Source: Pseudalgibacter ostreae
GTDB taxonomy: Bacteria; Bacteroidota; Bacteroidia; Flavobacteriales; Flavobacteriaceae
Reading direction: 5' to 3'
Length of the DNA stretch: 64,000 nucleotides
Assembly (NCBI RefSeq): GCF_042427585.1
Contig: NZ_JBHMFC010000010.1
Span: forward strand, 1-64,000
This document shows positions 26,598 through 34,636 of this stretch, piece after piece. The translations under genes and the position numbers were made by a program. The number at the start of each line of letters is the position of its first letter. Within the stretch, counting starts at the first letter, position 1. The notes beneath the pieces were generated by a model. That model ran no database searches. It was not told the DNA's origin and saw only the letters and a list, made by a program, of their open reading frames with translations.

Positions 26598-26912
26598 ATT
26601 TCTTACTAGAATAGTAGCTTCACAGATTGTAGAATTTGGGTTTAATTAAATCGTGTATGATTTGGTTATACTGTGTTGTATGTTTTTTTTAATTGATAAA
26701 TTTTTTAAAAAAAACAAGAACAGCGCCAGCTAACCTTGTATTGGTCAACTAAAATAAAGGCTTATACTTAATCTTAAAGTTTTCTATTTGTTTTCTTTTA
26801 GCAATTGTACCGTTGCTTAATTTGACGCCTTCTTTTGGTTAAAAAAAGAATCGGTCAATTTATACCGTATTGCTAAAGTGTCTATCTTTTTTAACATAAT
26901 ATACCATTAATA
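26598..26912. promoter_or_regulatory. 315-bp leader of the copper locus with an imperfect direct repeat
   Basis: No gene is visible. Two similar 19-22-nt segments, CAATTGTACCG-TTGCTTAA (26802-26820) and CAATTTATACCG-TATTGCTAAA (26856-26877), lie 90 and 36 nt upstream of the lipoprotein start. They could be sites for a regulator. No clear TAnnTTTG box is seen. Confidence 0.35.
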
Positions 26913-27836
26913 ATGAACCAAAATATTTTTTTTATAATTGCAATTCTTTTTGCAGTGACGTCTTGTACCGTGGACAAAACCGACTATGAAGCTGAAATAA
27001 GTACAGAAGTAACCGAACATTTTGAATTTACCGAAGTACTCTCTATTGATAAAGGGGAGTTTGAGATACGTATCGAAGCCTTGAACGGAACTTTTTATAA
27101 AGGTTATAACGACATCCGTTTGAAGATTATAAATACCCAAACAAATGCCATTATAAATGCTTCAGAAGTTACTTTCCTTCCCATAATGACTACTACGACA
27201 GGCAATACGGTCTCGTGCCCGCATTCATATAATTTAGAGTATCGTTCAGAAAACTCATATTATTCGGGATATGCTGTATTTGTTAGCGAAAGCAATTCCT
27301 CAAGCCATTGGGAACTGTACCTTTCTTTTACTGTAAATAACCAAAAGCATACGGTTACCCAACATGTATCTGTTGCAGAACAGGCTAACAAAAACTTGGG
27401 TATGACTATGTTTACAGGACATGATAATGAACAGTATATTATCGCCTTAATAGCACCTCAAAAACCTAAAATTGCAGAAAACGAATTGGTCGCAGGTATT
27501 TATAAGTACAACCAAGCTCAAAATGAAAGCGAAACCTTTCCGGATCCTTCACAGTTTTCATATTCCGAAGCAGATGGGTATACCTTACTTTTGGATCCAA
27601 GAATGCCGGAACCTTCTATGGGTAATCATTCTTCACTCCATAATCAAGATCTAACACAGCAGAGCGATGGTTTATATTATGGTGTTGTTAATTACACCAT
27701 GACAGGGAATTGGACCTTGAATTTTATGTTGCAGGACCAAAACGCACAACTTGTTAAAGGGACAGCGGTTTCTACAGATTTCACCCCAGGAATTGAAGGA
27801 GAAAAAAGTGAACTTTATATTGATATATTATTTTAA
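26913..27836 (+). CDS. lipoprotein with two YtkA/FixH-like Met/His-bearing domains
   Basis: A 307-residue protein with a lipoprotein signal (lipobox AVTSC, Cys18). The mature part looks like two beta-sandwich domains of similar plan. The first has PIMTTTTGNTVSCPHS, the second DPRMPEPSMGNHSSLHN followed by YYGVVNYTMTGNWTLNFML. Such M-x(n)-H clusters recall YtkA/FixH-like and other periplasmic copper proteins. The gene ends 2 nt before the receptor gene and is surely co-transcribed with it. A role as copper-binding surface or periplasmic lipoprotein is inferred from motifs and context. Confidence 0.7.
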   Translation: MNQNIFFIIAILFAVTSCTVDKTDYEAEISTEVTEHFEFTEVLSIDKGEFEIRIEALNGTFYKGYNDIRLKIINTQTNAIINASEVTFLPIMTTTTGNTVSCPHSYNLEYRSENSYYSGYAVFVSESNSSSHWELYLSFTVNNQKHTVTQHVSVAEQANKNLGMTMFTGHDNEQYIIALIAPQKPKIAENELVAGIYKYNQAQNESETFPDPSQFSYSEADGYTLLLDPRMPEPSMGNHSSLHNQDLTQQSDGLYYGVVNYTMTGNWTLNFMLQDQNAQLVKGTAVSTDFTPGIEGEKSELYIDILF

Positions 27837-27838
27837 TT

Positions 27839-29824
27839 ATGATGAGACCTGTAATATGCATATTTCTTTTTTTAGGACTATTGCTTCAAGCACAAAACAT
27901 CCCCATTGAAAAAGATAGCATCGAGATTTTAGACGAAGTAAAGCTTACCTTTTATGTGAAAAAGAAAATTGAAACAGACATGAAAATGGCTGTTACCGTA
28001 GATGAATTTTTAGCATCTTCAGATAATATAAGTTTTATTAAGAGGGGGGCTTATGCATGGGAACCTCTACTTAACAATATGAGTACAGAGCGCTCTACAG
28101 TTACTATTGACGGGATGCATGTTTTTGGGGCATGTACCGATAAAATGGATCCTATTACGTCTTATGTAGAGAGCAATACACTTTCTTCTATTGAAATAAA
28201 ATCTGGACAGGAGGGCAGTTTACATGGCGCTACAGTAGCAGGAAGCATTGATTTAAAAAGAAAGAGCACGGCATTTGGTTTTTATAAGAAATGGAGTGGC
28301 GCGTATCAAACAGGTTTTGAATTTAATAATAATCAATTTTTTAATCTGGGAAACATCTCCTATTCTAGCGATAAATTTGTTGCAGATGCAAGTATGTCTT
28401 ACCGAAAAGCAACAGATTATAAAGATGGCAATAATGATGAAATAAACCATTCGCAATTTAATAAGTTTAATACCTCTTTAGGTTTGGCTTACAAAACAAG
28501 CGACTTGTCTTCTGTAAAAGTAGAAGCCATCTTCGATGAAGCTAGAGATGTGGGATATCCTGCGTTACCTATGGACCTATGGCTTTCACGAGCACTTATT
28601 ACTTCAGTTTCCTATAAACAATTGTTTGAAAAAGGATTGGTAAGGGCTTGGGATACAAAATTATATTTTAATGCTATAGAACATTATATGGATGATACTA
28701 CGCGGCCTGAAAATCTGGTTCATATGGATATGCCGGGGTGGAGCACTACCTATGGTTTGGTATCTAAATTAAATTTAAAGAATGAGCGGTTTTCTTCAGA
28801 AATACAATGGAATGCTTACAATAATCTATCTCTAGCAGAAATGCGAATGTATCCACAAGACCGCAGCCAAAGAACCATGTTTGCATATAGTTGGCCTTCT
28901 GTTACCACAGCTTTTGCTGGACTTTCTGTAAATAATGCTTGGGATGTTTCAAAGCGAAGTCGACTAAATTTTGGTGGCGCTTTAGGAGTGAACTATAACC
29001 ATTCCAAATATGTGGAATTCAACTGGATTTTTCATCCAGGAGCCACTCAAGAAAAAACCAGGATTTTGCCAAGTTTGCATATGGGATATGAACTGAATAG
29101 TAATACTTTTAATTTTTCCTTAGGAACTGGCTACGGCCACAGAGCGCCTTCAGTTTCCGAAGGTTATGGCTATTATATCTATAATAGTTTTGATCGCTAC
29201 GATTATATAGGCAATCCAAATTTAAAGAATGAAGTGTCTTATGAAGGCAATGCTAGTGCAGGATTTAAAAACAAAAAAGCAAGCATTCAGGCCAAAGTAA
29301 ATTACTTTTATATTGAACATTATAGTATTGGGAGAATATTAAGTATGGGAAGTCCGATGAATTATCAATCGGTTGGGGTGAAGGGCTATACCTCATTAGA
29401 TTATGCGACGTTATTTAATTTTTCACTAAACAGCAGTTATACCCTTATGAAGGATCTGCACTGGAAAGGAACGTTAACGTATGCACGAGGAAAAGATGAT
29501 AATGGAAAAAATTTACCGTTTATTCGTCCGTTTAGCTATCAGACATCTTTGCATTTTGGACTTCAGAAATTTGGTTTTCAAACGTCCTTGCATGGCGATT
29601 TAGAACAGCTAGATTATAGTCCAGAGTACGGAGAAAATCAAACGCCTTCTTATACCATTTGGAATCTTTCTGCAGATTATAGATTTCACATAAAAAACAA
29701 AAAAACGGTTTTACAAATTGGTACAGAAAACGTGCTAAACGAATATTACAGCACCTATGCCGATTGGGGAAATATCCCGAGAATGGGGCGTAATATATTT
29801 ACGTCTTTAAAAGTTAATTTCTAA
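27839..29824 (+). CDS. OprC/NosA-like TonB-dependent copper receptor
   Basis: A 661-residue outer-membrane TonB-dependent receptor with a signal peptide (ending AQ) and no CarboxypepD-like extension. The plug has GAYAWEPLLNNMSTERSTVTIDG and then FGACTDKMDP, in which Cys99-x3-Met103 matches the CxxxM copper ligand motif of OprC of Pseudomonas aeruginosa. In the barrel, VHMDMPGW (His295, Met296, Met298) is a candidate for the partner HxM motif. The C-terminus ends in aromatic SLKVNF, as for outer-membrane barrels. Two ATG codons stand at the start. It is tightly spaced with genes on both sides (2 nt and 1 nt). Confidence 0.88.
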   Translation: MMRPVICIFLFLGLLLQAQNIPIEKDSIEILDEVKLTFYVKKKIETDMKMAVTVDEFLASSDNISFIKRGAYAWEPLLNNMSTERSTVTIDGMHVFGACTDKMDPITSYVESNTLSSIEIKSGQEGSLHGATVAGSIDLKRKSTAFGFYKKWSGAYQTGFEFNNNQFFNLGNISYSSDKFVADASMSYRKATDYKDGNNDEINHSQFNKFNTSLGLAYKTSDLSSVKVEAIFDEARDVGYPALPMDLWLSRALITSVSYKQLFEKGLVRAWDTKLYFNAIEHYMDDTTRPENLVHMDMPGWSTTYGLVSKLNLKNERFSSEIQWNAYNNLSLAEMRMYPQDRSQRTMFAYSWPSVTTAFAGLSVNNAWDVSKRSRLNFGGALGVNYNHSKYVEFNWIFHPGATQEKTRILPSLHMGYELNSNTFNFSLGTGYGHRAPSVSEGYGYYIYNSFDRYDYIGNPNLKNEVSYEGNASAGFKNKKASIQAKVNYFYIEHYSIGRILSMGSPMNYQSVGVKGYTSLDYATLFNFSLNSSYTLMKDLHWKGTLTYARGKDDNGKNLPFIRPFSYQTSLHFGLQKFGFQTSLHGDLEQLDYSPEYGENQTPSYTIWNLSADYRFHIKNKKTVLQIGTENVLNEYYSTYADWGNIPRMGRNIFTSLKVNF

Positions 29825-29825
29825 C

Positions 29826-30203
29826 ATGGTAAAAAAAGTTTTTAGTGTATGGATGGCGCTTTTGTTCTTATTGACGACGTCTCAACAAGCATTGGTTATG
29901 GTGCACTTTAAACTCAATCAGCAATCTATAACGCAAAAATTTTGTGTTAATAAAGAGAATCCAGAACTGCAATGCCACGGAAATTGCCATTTAAAAAAGG
30001 AACTTGAAAGCACGAGCCAAAACAATTCCCAAAAAAATATTACCTATAAAATATGCGATTTGGATTTGGTTTCTAGTTTTGAATTTGTACTAGAAATCCC
30101 AAAATTTGTAAGGTTCCGAAATGGGATAGCTTATCAAGATCATCAACATTCGGAACCGTATTTGGAGATTTTTGTGCCACCTCCTCTAATACGCCTTATT
30201 TAG
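29826..30203 (+). CDS. small membrane-anchored protein with C-x9-C-x3-C motif (copy 2)
   Basis: A 125-residue protein starting one base after the receptor stop. A hydrophobic N-terminus (about 5-28) is followed by Cys40, Cys50 and Cys54 in FCVNKENPELQCHGNCHLKK, which matches copy 1 at 26193 in every Cys and in the NK, P, L and LKKEL positions. The tail ends PPPLIRLI. The motif would be on one side of the inner membrane, probably the periplasmic side if the N-terminus is a signal anchor. A metal-handling role next to the copper receptor is an inference. Confidence 0.72.
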   Translation: MVKKVFSVWMALLFLLTTSQQALVMVHFKLNQQSITQKFCVNKENPELQCHGNCHLKKELESTSQNNSQKNITYKICDLDLVSSFEFVLEIPKFVRFRNGIAYQDHQHSEPYLEIFVPPPLIRLI

Positions 30204-30252
30204 AAGCCTATTTAATATTAAACATATGTACAATCCGTTTAAAAAAATAAAA

Positions 30253-31113
30253 ATGAAAAATATCAAAAAATATCTTGTATTATCTACTGTTTTATTCGCC
30301 GTTATGGCTTGTAGTAGTGATGACGATAACCCTGTTGCTAATAATGTGACTCTAAAATTTAATAATACTTTTAAAAATACAACCATTGTTCTTGGTGATG
30401 TCACGTCTAGCTTGGCAACTGTAAATACTTCGGAAGCTGGACAAATACATCATTTTTCTGAACTTAAATATGTAATAAGCCATATTCGTCTTGTAAAAAC
30501 AGATGGAGTTGAGGTTCCATATAATGTGAACGACCTAGATAAGGGCGCAACGGTAATTGATCAATCAAAACCAGAAACACTCAGTTATCTTATGAGCAAT
30601 ATTCCTGTTGGAGACTATACTCAGATAAAATTTGGTTTGGGGGTTAGGCAAGAGCTAAACACTTTAGATGAGGTTCGTTTTCCGAATTTCTATAGTACAG
30701 CGGGTGCAAACGACACAGCAATGCATTGGGAGTGGGGTTCTGGTTATCGTTTTACGAAAATAGAAGGATTTTACGGGGCTGATAATAAAGTGCTCTCTAT
30801 CCATACAGGTAGTACTGTAGAAGGTGATATAGATGACGAAAGCAGTTACACACAAGGGGTTGATGCCTATAGAAATGTAGTTTTAGACCTTACTACGGCT
30901 GCAATGGTTAGTGATAAAGCGCCAATAATTAATATTAAAGCCGATTTTAACAAGCTATTAAGCGGCCAAAGCACCACCATTGAGTTGGGGGAGGGGAATG
31001 CTGTTCCTAGTGTTCACACCGCTGCGAATATGGTGATATTTGTGGATAATATAGGTGGAAATGGTTCAACAGATACTTCTGGGATGTTCTCGATTAGCAG
31101 TGTAGAAAATTAA
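30253..31113 (+). CDS. MbnP-like copper-binding lipoprotein
   Basis: A 286-residue protein with lipobox VMAC (Cys16 from this start) and the MbnP fold pattern: LKFNNTFKN at the start, HFSELKYVISHIRLV, the MHWEWGSGYRF block (Met157 to Phe167 with Trp159 and Trp161), and a C-terminal VDLT-like region. In characterised MbnP a tryptophan is converted to kynurenine by the partner MbnH, which creates the Cu(I) site. The partner gene lies just downstream. I chose the ATG at 30253 because it gives a compact lipoprotein signal; the ATG at 30226 adds a basic MYNPFKKIK. Confidence 0.82.
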   Translation: MKNIKKYLVLSTVLFAVMACSSDDDNPVANNVTLKFNNTFKNTTIVLGDVTSSLATVNTSEAGQIHHFSELKYVISHIRLVKTDGVEVPYNVNDLDKGATVIDQSKPETLSYLMSNIPVGDYTQIKFGLGVRQELNTLDEVRFPNFYSTAGANDTAMHWEWGSGYRFTKIEGFYGADNKVLSIHTGSTVEGDIDDESSYTQGVDAYRNVVLDLTTAAMVSDKAPIINIKADFNKLLSGQSTTIELGEGNAVPSVHTAANMVIFVDNIGGNGSTDTSGMFSISSVEN

Positions 31114-31122
31114 ATGCGGTAT

Positions 31123-31156
31123 AGAGCCGTTTTAAATTTAAAATTAGGACGGCTCT
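31123..31156 (+). terminator. hairpin with short T-run between MbnP- and MbnH-like genes
   Basis: AGAGCCGT (31123-31130) pairs with ACGGCTCT (31149-31156), followed by TTTATT. It may be a weak terminator, so the peroxidase gene would be made at a lower level than the lipoprotein. Confidence 0.6.
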
Positions 31157-31192
31157 TTATTAAGGTTTTCTTATAAACAAACACATTTAAAT

Positions 31193-32212
31193 ATGGCAAA
31201 AACAGCAAGTGTTTTAGCGATTATCTTAGTATTGATGTCTTGTAATAACGACGATTACGAGCCGATGTATCATGATAATCCAGAAGTAATATTAAGCGTT
31301 CCTTTGGGGTTTCCAGAACTAAATCCTGCGGTAAATCAAAATAAACCTACTAAGTACGGTATTGAATTGGGTGAAAAGCTGTTTTCCGAAACAAGGTTGA
31401 GTGCTAACAATACCATTTCGTGTGCAAGTTGCCATATGCAATCTAGTGCTTTTGCAGATCATAATAAACAAGCTATAGGTATTGAGGGGAGGGTTGGATT
31501 GCGAAACGTACCCCCCATACAAAACCTAGCATTCATGTTTTTTTATAATTGGGAAGGCAGTAAACTTCAGTTAGAACAGCAAACATTAGTGCCTATTATT
31601 ACACATGAAGAAATGGATTCTTCTATTTTAGATGTTATTGGGAAAATTCAAAAGGATCCTTCGTATAAAGAATTATTTATAAAAACCTTCGGAGATGATA
31701 AAATGACGCCTGAAAGAATTTTTAAAAGTATTTCACAATATGAATACAGCTTAATTTCTGCTAACAGTAAATACGACAGAGTCATTCGAGGTGAGGGCGA
31801 AACTTTTACAGAAAGTGAAGCGCAAGGATATCAAATTTTTAAACAAAAGTGTGCAAGTTGTCACAGTACAGAATTGTTTACCGATCAAAGTTTTAGATCG
31901 ATTGGTTTTCCTTTAAATCTAGACTCGAATGAAGCTGGACGCGCTAGAGTAACAGGTAATATGACCGATTTTATGAGTTTTCGAGTGCCGTCTTTAAGAA
32001 ACGTTGAGTACACAGCGCCTTATGGAAGTTTCGGGCAGTTCGCTACTTTAAGGGATCTTTTAGACTATTTAGACAATGGTGTTTTAGAATCTGATAATCT
32101 AGACCCGATTTTTAAAGATAATGATAATAGGATAGCGCTTGATATACAGGAGAAAATAGCCCTTATATCTTTTATGAAAACATTGAGTGATAGTGAGTTT
32201 ATTAAAAAGTAG
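31193..32212 (+). CDS. MbnH-like di-haem cytochrome c peroxidase family protein
   Basis: A 339-residue member of the bacterial di-haem peroxidase/MauG superfamily with two CxxCH sites, Cys77-Cys80-His81 and Cys220-Cys223-His224. The blocks KYGIELGEKLFSETRLSANNTISCASCH and FMSFRVPSLRNVEYTAPYGSFGQF are typical. A lipobox (LMSC) suggests lipid anchoring. Placed next to an MbnP-like gene, it is best read as MbnH, which oxidises a tryptophan of MbnP, rather than as an H2O2-detoxifying peroxidase. Standard cytochrome c peroxidase remains the alternative. Confidence 0.82.
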   Translation: MAKTASVLAIILVLMSCNNDDYEPMYHDNPEVILSVPLGFPELNPAVNQNKPTKYGIELGEKLFSETRLSANNTISCASCHMQSSAFADHNKQAIGIEGRVGLRNVPPIQNLAFMFFYNWEGSKLQLEQQTLVPIITHEEMDSSILDVIGKIQKDPSYKELFIKTFGDDKMTPERIFKSISQYEYSLISANSKYDRVIRGEGETFTESEAQGYQIFKQKCASCHSTELFTDQSFRSIGFPLNLDSNEAGRARVTGNMTDFMSFRVPSLRNVEYTAPYGSFGQFATLRDLLDYLDNGVLESDNLDPIFKDNDNRIALDIQEKIALISFMKTLSDSEFIKK

Positions 32213-32304
32213 AACAGACGTTTATGGCAGCTTTATAATGTGTGTTTCGTAAAGACCTTAGGTTTTAAGTGCTCTCTAATTTATAAATCAGTATCCTATA
32301 AAAA

Positions 32305-34212
32305 CTAAAGCGTTTCCTTTAACCATTTAAAGAATTCATTTTGCCATACCAAAGCATTTTGGGGCTTAAGTATCCAGTGATTTTCATCAGGAAAATATAA
32401 TAATTTACTTTTTATGCCTAGCAATTGCGCTGCTTGAAAAGCGCTTAAACCTTGTTCTATAGGAACACGATAATCTTTTCCGCCTTGAATGATTAAAATG
32501 GGAGTATCCCAATCTGAAACTTTAGTAATAGGGTTAAACGTGTTATATGTTTTTTGGGCTATTTTATTATTTTTATCCCAATATGGGCCACCAAAATCGT
32601 GATTTACAAAGAATAATTCTTCTGTGGTACCATACATACTACGCGTATCGAAAACGCCATCATGGGCGATAAAGGATTTAAAACGCTTATTATGGATGCC
32701 CGCTAAATAAAACACAGAATAACCTCCGTAACTAGCGCCAATAGCACCCATGCGATTTTTGTCTACATAGGGTTCTTTGGAAATATCATCAATGGCAGCC
32801 AGGTAGTCGTCCATTACTTGTCCGCCCCAATCCTTACTAATAGCTTGGTTCCATGCCGCCCCATGGCCAGGCATCCCCCGGCGGTTAGGCGCCACGACAA
32901 TATAGCCTTGAGAAGCCATCAATTGGAAATTCCAACGATACGAATAAAACTGGGTTAATGCCGATTGCGGACCGCCTTGAGCATACAATAAAGTTGGGTA
33001 TGTTTTGGAAGCATCAAAATTAGGAGGTAAAATAACCCAAACCAGCATATCCTTTCCATCTGTAGTCGTTACATAACGTTTTTCAACTTTTGGTAAATCG
33101 ACACTTTTATATAAATCCTGATTAATATGGGTTAGGGCTTTAAAACGCTTGTTTTTTAAGTTATAACTAAAAATTTCCGCAGCATGGTTTATATCTGTTC
33201 GGGTAATGAATAAGGTGTTTTCTTTTTCTGCAATAAGACTAGTGATATCAAATTCACCCTTAGAAAGTTGTTCGACTACGGGAGCGATACGCGTTTTATC
33301 TGGATAATTCACTTTAAAAATCTGAATAGTACCATCAACAGGCGCAGTAAAATAAATCTCATGTCCATTTTCGGCCCATAAAAAAGTGTTTACTGTACCA
33401 TCCCAATTTTCGGTTAGATTCTGCTTAACCCCCTGGTTTAAAACAACAATATCATTTTTGTCGCTTTCATAGCCATCGGTTTTCATTTGTAACCATGCCA
33501 TGGCGCCTTTAGATGAAAACGCTGGATGGGTATCGTAACCAGCATTGTTCGCCGTTATGTTTTCTGTGGTTTTGGTCTCCAGGCTATATTTGTAAATATC
33601 AGTATTGGTACTGGTTGCGTATGCTTTGCCTTTCCGTTTTTTGCTTACGTAGTAAATGCTTTTACTATCTGGCGACCAAACATAATCTTCATCGCCACCA
33701 AAGGGACGCTGAGGTGTATGGTAAGGAGCATTTGGCATAACATCTATACCTAACTCATCCTTTGTTCCCACTTCTTTATAGCATAAGTGATTGTAGCTTC
33801 CATCATGCCAAGTATCCCAATGGCGATAGTCTAAATCTGAAAAAATATACACCTCACTTTTTTCTAAGTCTTTATATACATCTTTCCCTTTAATATCTTC
33901 AATATGAACCGTTTTGTGAAACAATTTATATTTCCCATCGGGGGAAATGTTCTTATCGGGAATGATAACCGCATCTTTTTCAACTTCTACGAGTGTACCA
34001 CCTTCAATAGGTGTTTTGTAATATTTGGAGTCGAAATTATTGGCTACCATATTAGGTGTTTTTACTTCAAAAAACAGATAAGAACCATCTTTGTCTAGCC
34101 CCATTACGCTTAAACGTTGTACTTTCCAAAGGAGTTCGGGGGTTATTAATTGTTGTGCGAACATGAGATTACTCATTAATATTACATTTATAATTAGGAG
34201 TGCCTTTTTCAT
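32305..34212 (-). CDS. S9 family peptidase (prolyl oligopeptidase/DPP type)
   Basis: A 635-residue exported serine peptidase (signal peptide ending FAQ). The N-terminal two thirds form a beta-propeller, the C-terminal part the alpha/beta-hydrolase domain. The catalytic triad can be placed at Ser494 (GASYGGY), Asp580 (GGKDYRVP) and His612 (DENHWI). It would cut short peptides in the periplasm, often after Pro or Ala. It stands alone, convergent with the MbnH-like gene. Confidence 0.93.
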   Translation of the reverse strand: MKKALLIINVILMSNLMFAQQLITPELLWKVQRLSVMGLDKDGSYLFFEVKTPNMVANNFDSKYYKTPIEGGTLVEVEKDAVIIPDKNISPDGKYKLFHKTVHIEDIKGKDVYKDLEKSEVYIFSDLDYRHWDTWHDGSYNHLCYKEVGTKDELGIDVMPNAPYHTPQRPFGGDEDYVWSPDSKSIYYVSKKRKGKAYATSTNTDIYKYSLETKTTENITANNAGYDTHPAFSSKGAMAWLQMKTDGYESDKNDIVVLNQGVKQNLTENWDGTVNTFLWAENGHEIYFTAPVDGTIQIFKVNYPDKTRIAPVVEQLSKGEFDITSLIAEKENTLFITRTDINHAAEIFSYNLKNKRFKALTHINQDLYKSVDLPKVEKRYVTTTDGKDMLVWVILPPNFDASKTYPTLLYAQGGPQSALTQFYSYRWNFQLMASQGYIVVAPNRRGMPGHGAAWNQAISKDWGGQVMDDYLAAIDDISKEPYVDKNRMGAIGASYGGYSVFYLAGIHNKRFKSFIAHDGVFDTRSMYGTTEELFFVNHDFGGPYWDKNNKIAQKTYNTFNPITKVSDWDTPILIIQGGKDYRVPIEQGLSAFQAAQLLGIKSKLLYFPDENHWILKPQNALVWQNEFFKWLKETL

Positions 34213-34330
34213 AAGAGGTGTATTTGATGTTTGGAATCATGTATTGTGAAGTCTTTTTTGATGTATGGGTTGCTGTTTTATATGAAAATCCATGTTTTTT
34301 AAAAGAGATTTTAAATGGCGGATAGTTTAT

Positions 34331-34368
34331 AAAAAAAAAGCCTAAAAATCATAGATTTTTAGGCTTTT
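34331..34368 (-). terminator. strong terminator downstream of tRNA-Pro
   Basis: A perfect 15-bp stem (34336-34350 with 34354-34368, 3-nt loop) is followed on the minus strand by a T-run of nine. It ends the tRNA transcript. Confidence 0.88.
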
Positions 34369-34373
34369 AATAG

Positions 34374-34448
34374 TCGGGGTGGCAGGATTCGAACCTGCGA
34401 CCTCCGCGTCCCAAACGCGGCGCGATAACCGGGCTACGCTACACCCCG
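34374..34448 (-). tRNA. tRNA-Pro (anticodon TGG)
   Basis: The minus strand folds as a full cloverleaf: acceptor CGGGGTG/CACCCCG with discriminator A, a D-arm with TAGCGTAGCCCGGTTA, an anticodon loop TTTGGGA between CGCG stems (anticodon TGG, reading CCN proline codons), and a T-arm with GGTTCGAATCC. CCA is not encoded. Confidence 0.95.
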
Positions 34449-34636
34449 AAGTGGTTATCTGTTTTGGGAAATAAAAGACCTCCAAAACTGTGTGCAAATA
34501 TAATTTTTTTTATACGATACCCCAACTTATATTTTGATTAATTTTTAAAAAATCTATATTTAAGCTTTATTAGATTTTAAAACGATTAAAAAGAGTGCGA
34601 TTTTATTAATTAACAGCATAACATAACTACTTCATT
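34449..34636. other. spacer between tRNA-Pro and the TonB receptor gene
   Basis: It holds the tRNA promoter on the minus strand and the leader of the receptor on the plus strand. I could not pick out a convincing promoter for either. Nothing else is seen. Confidence 0.4.

Noticed and set aside
31193..32212. Classical cytochrome c peroxidase for H2O2 removal.
   Set aside because: Not excluded, but placement directly after an MbnP-like gene makes MbnH the better reading.
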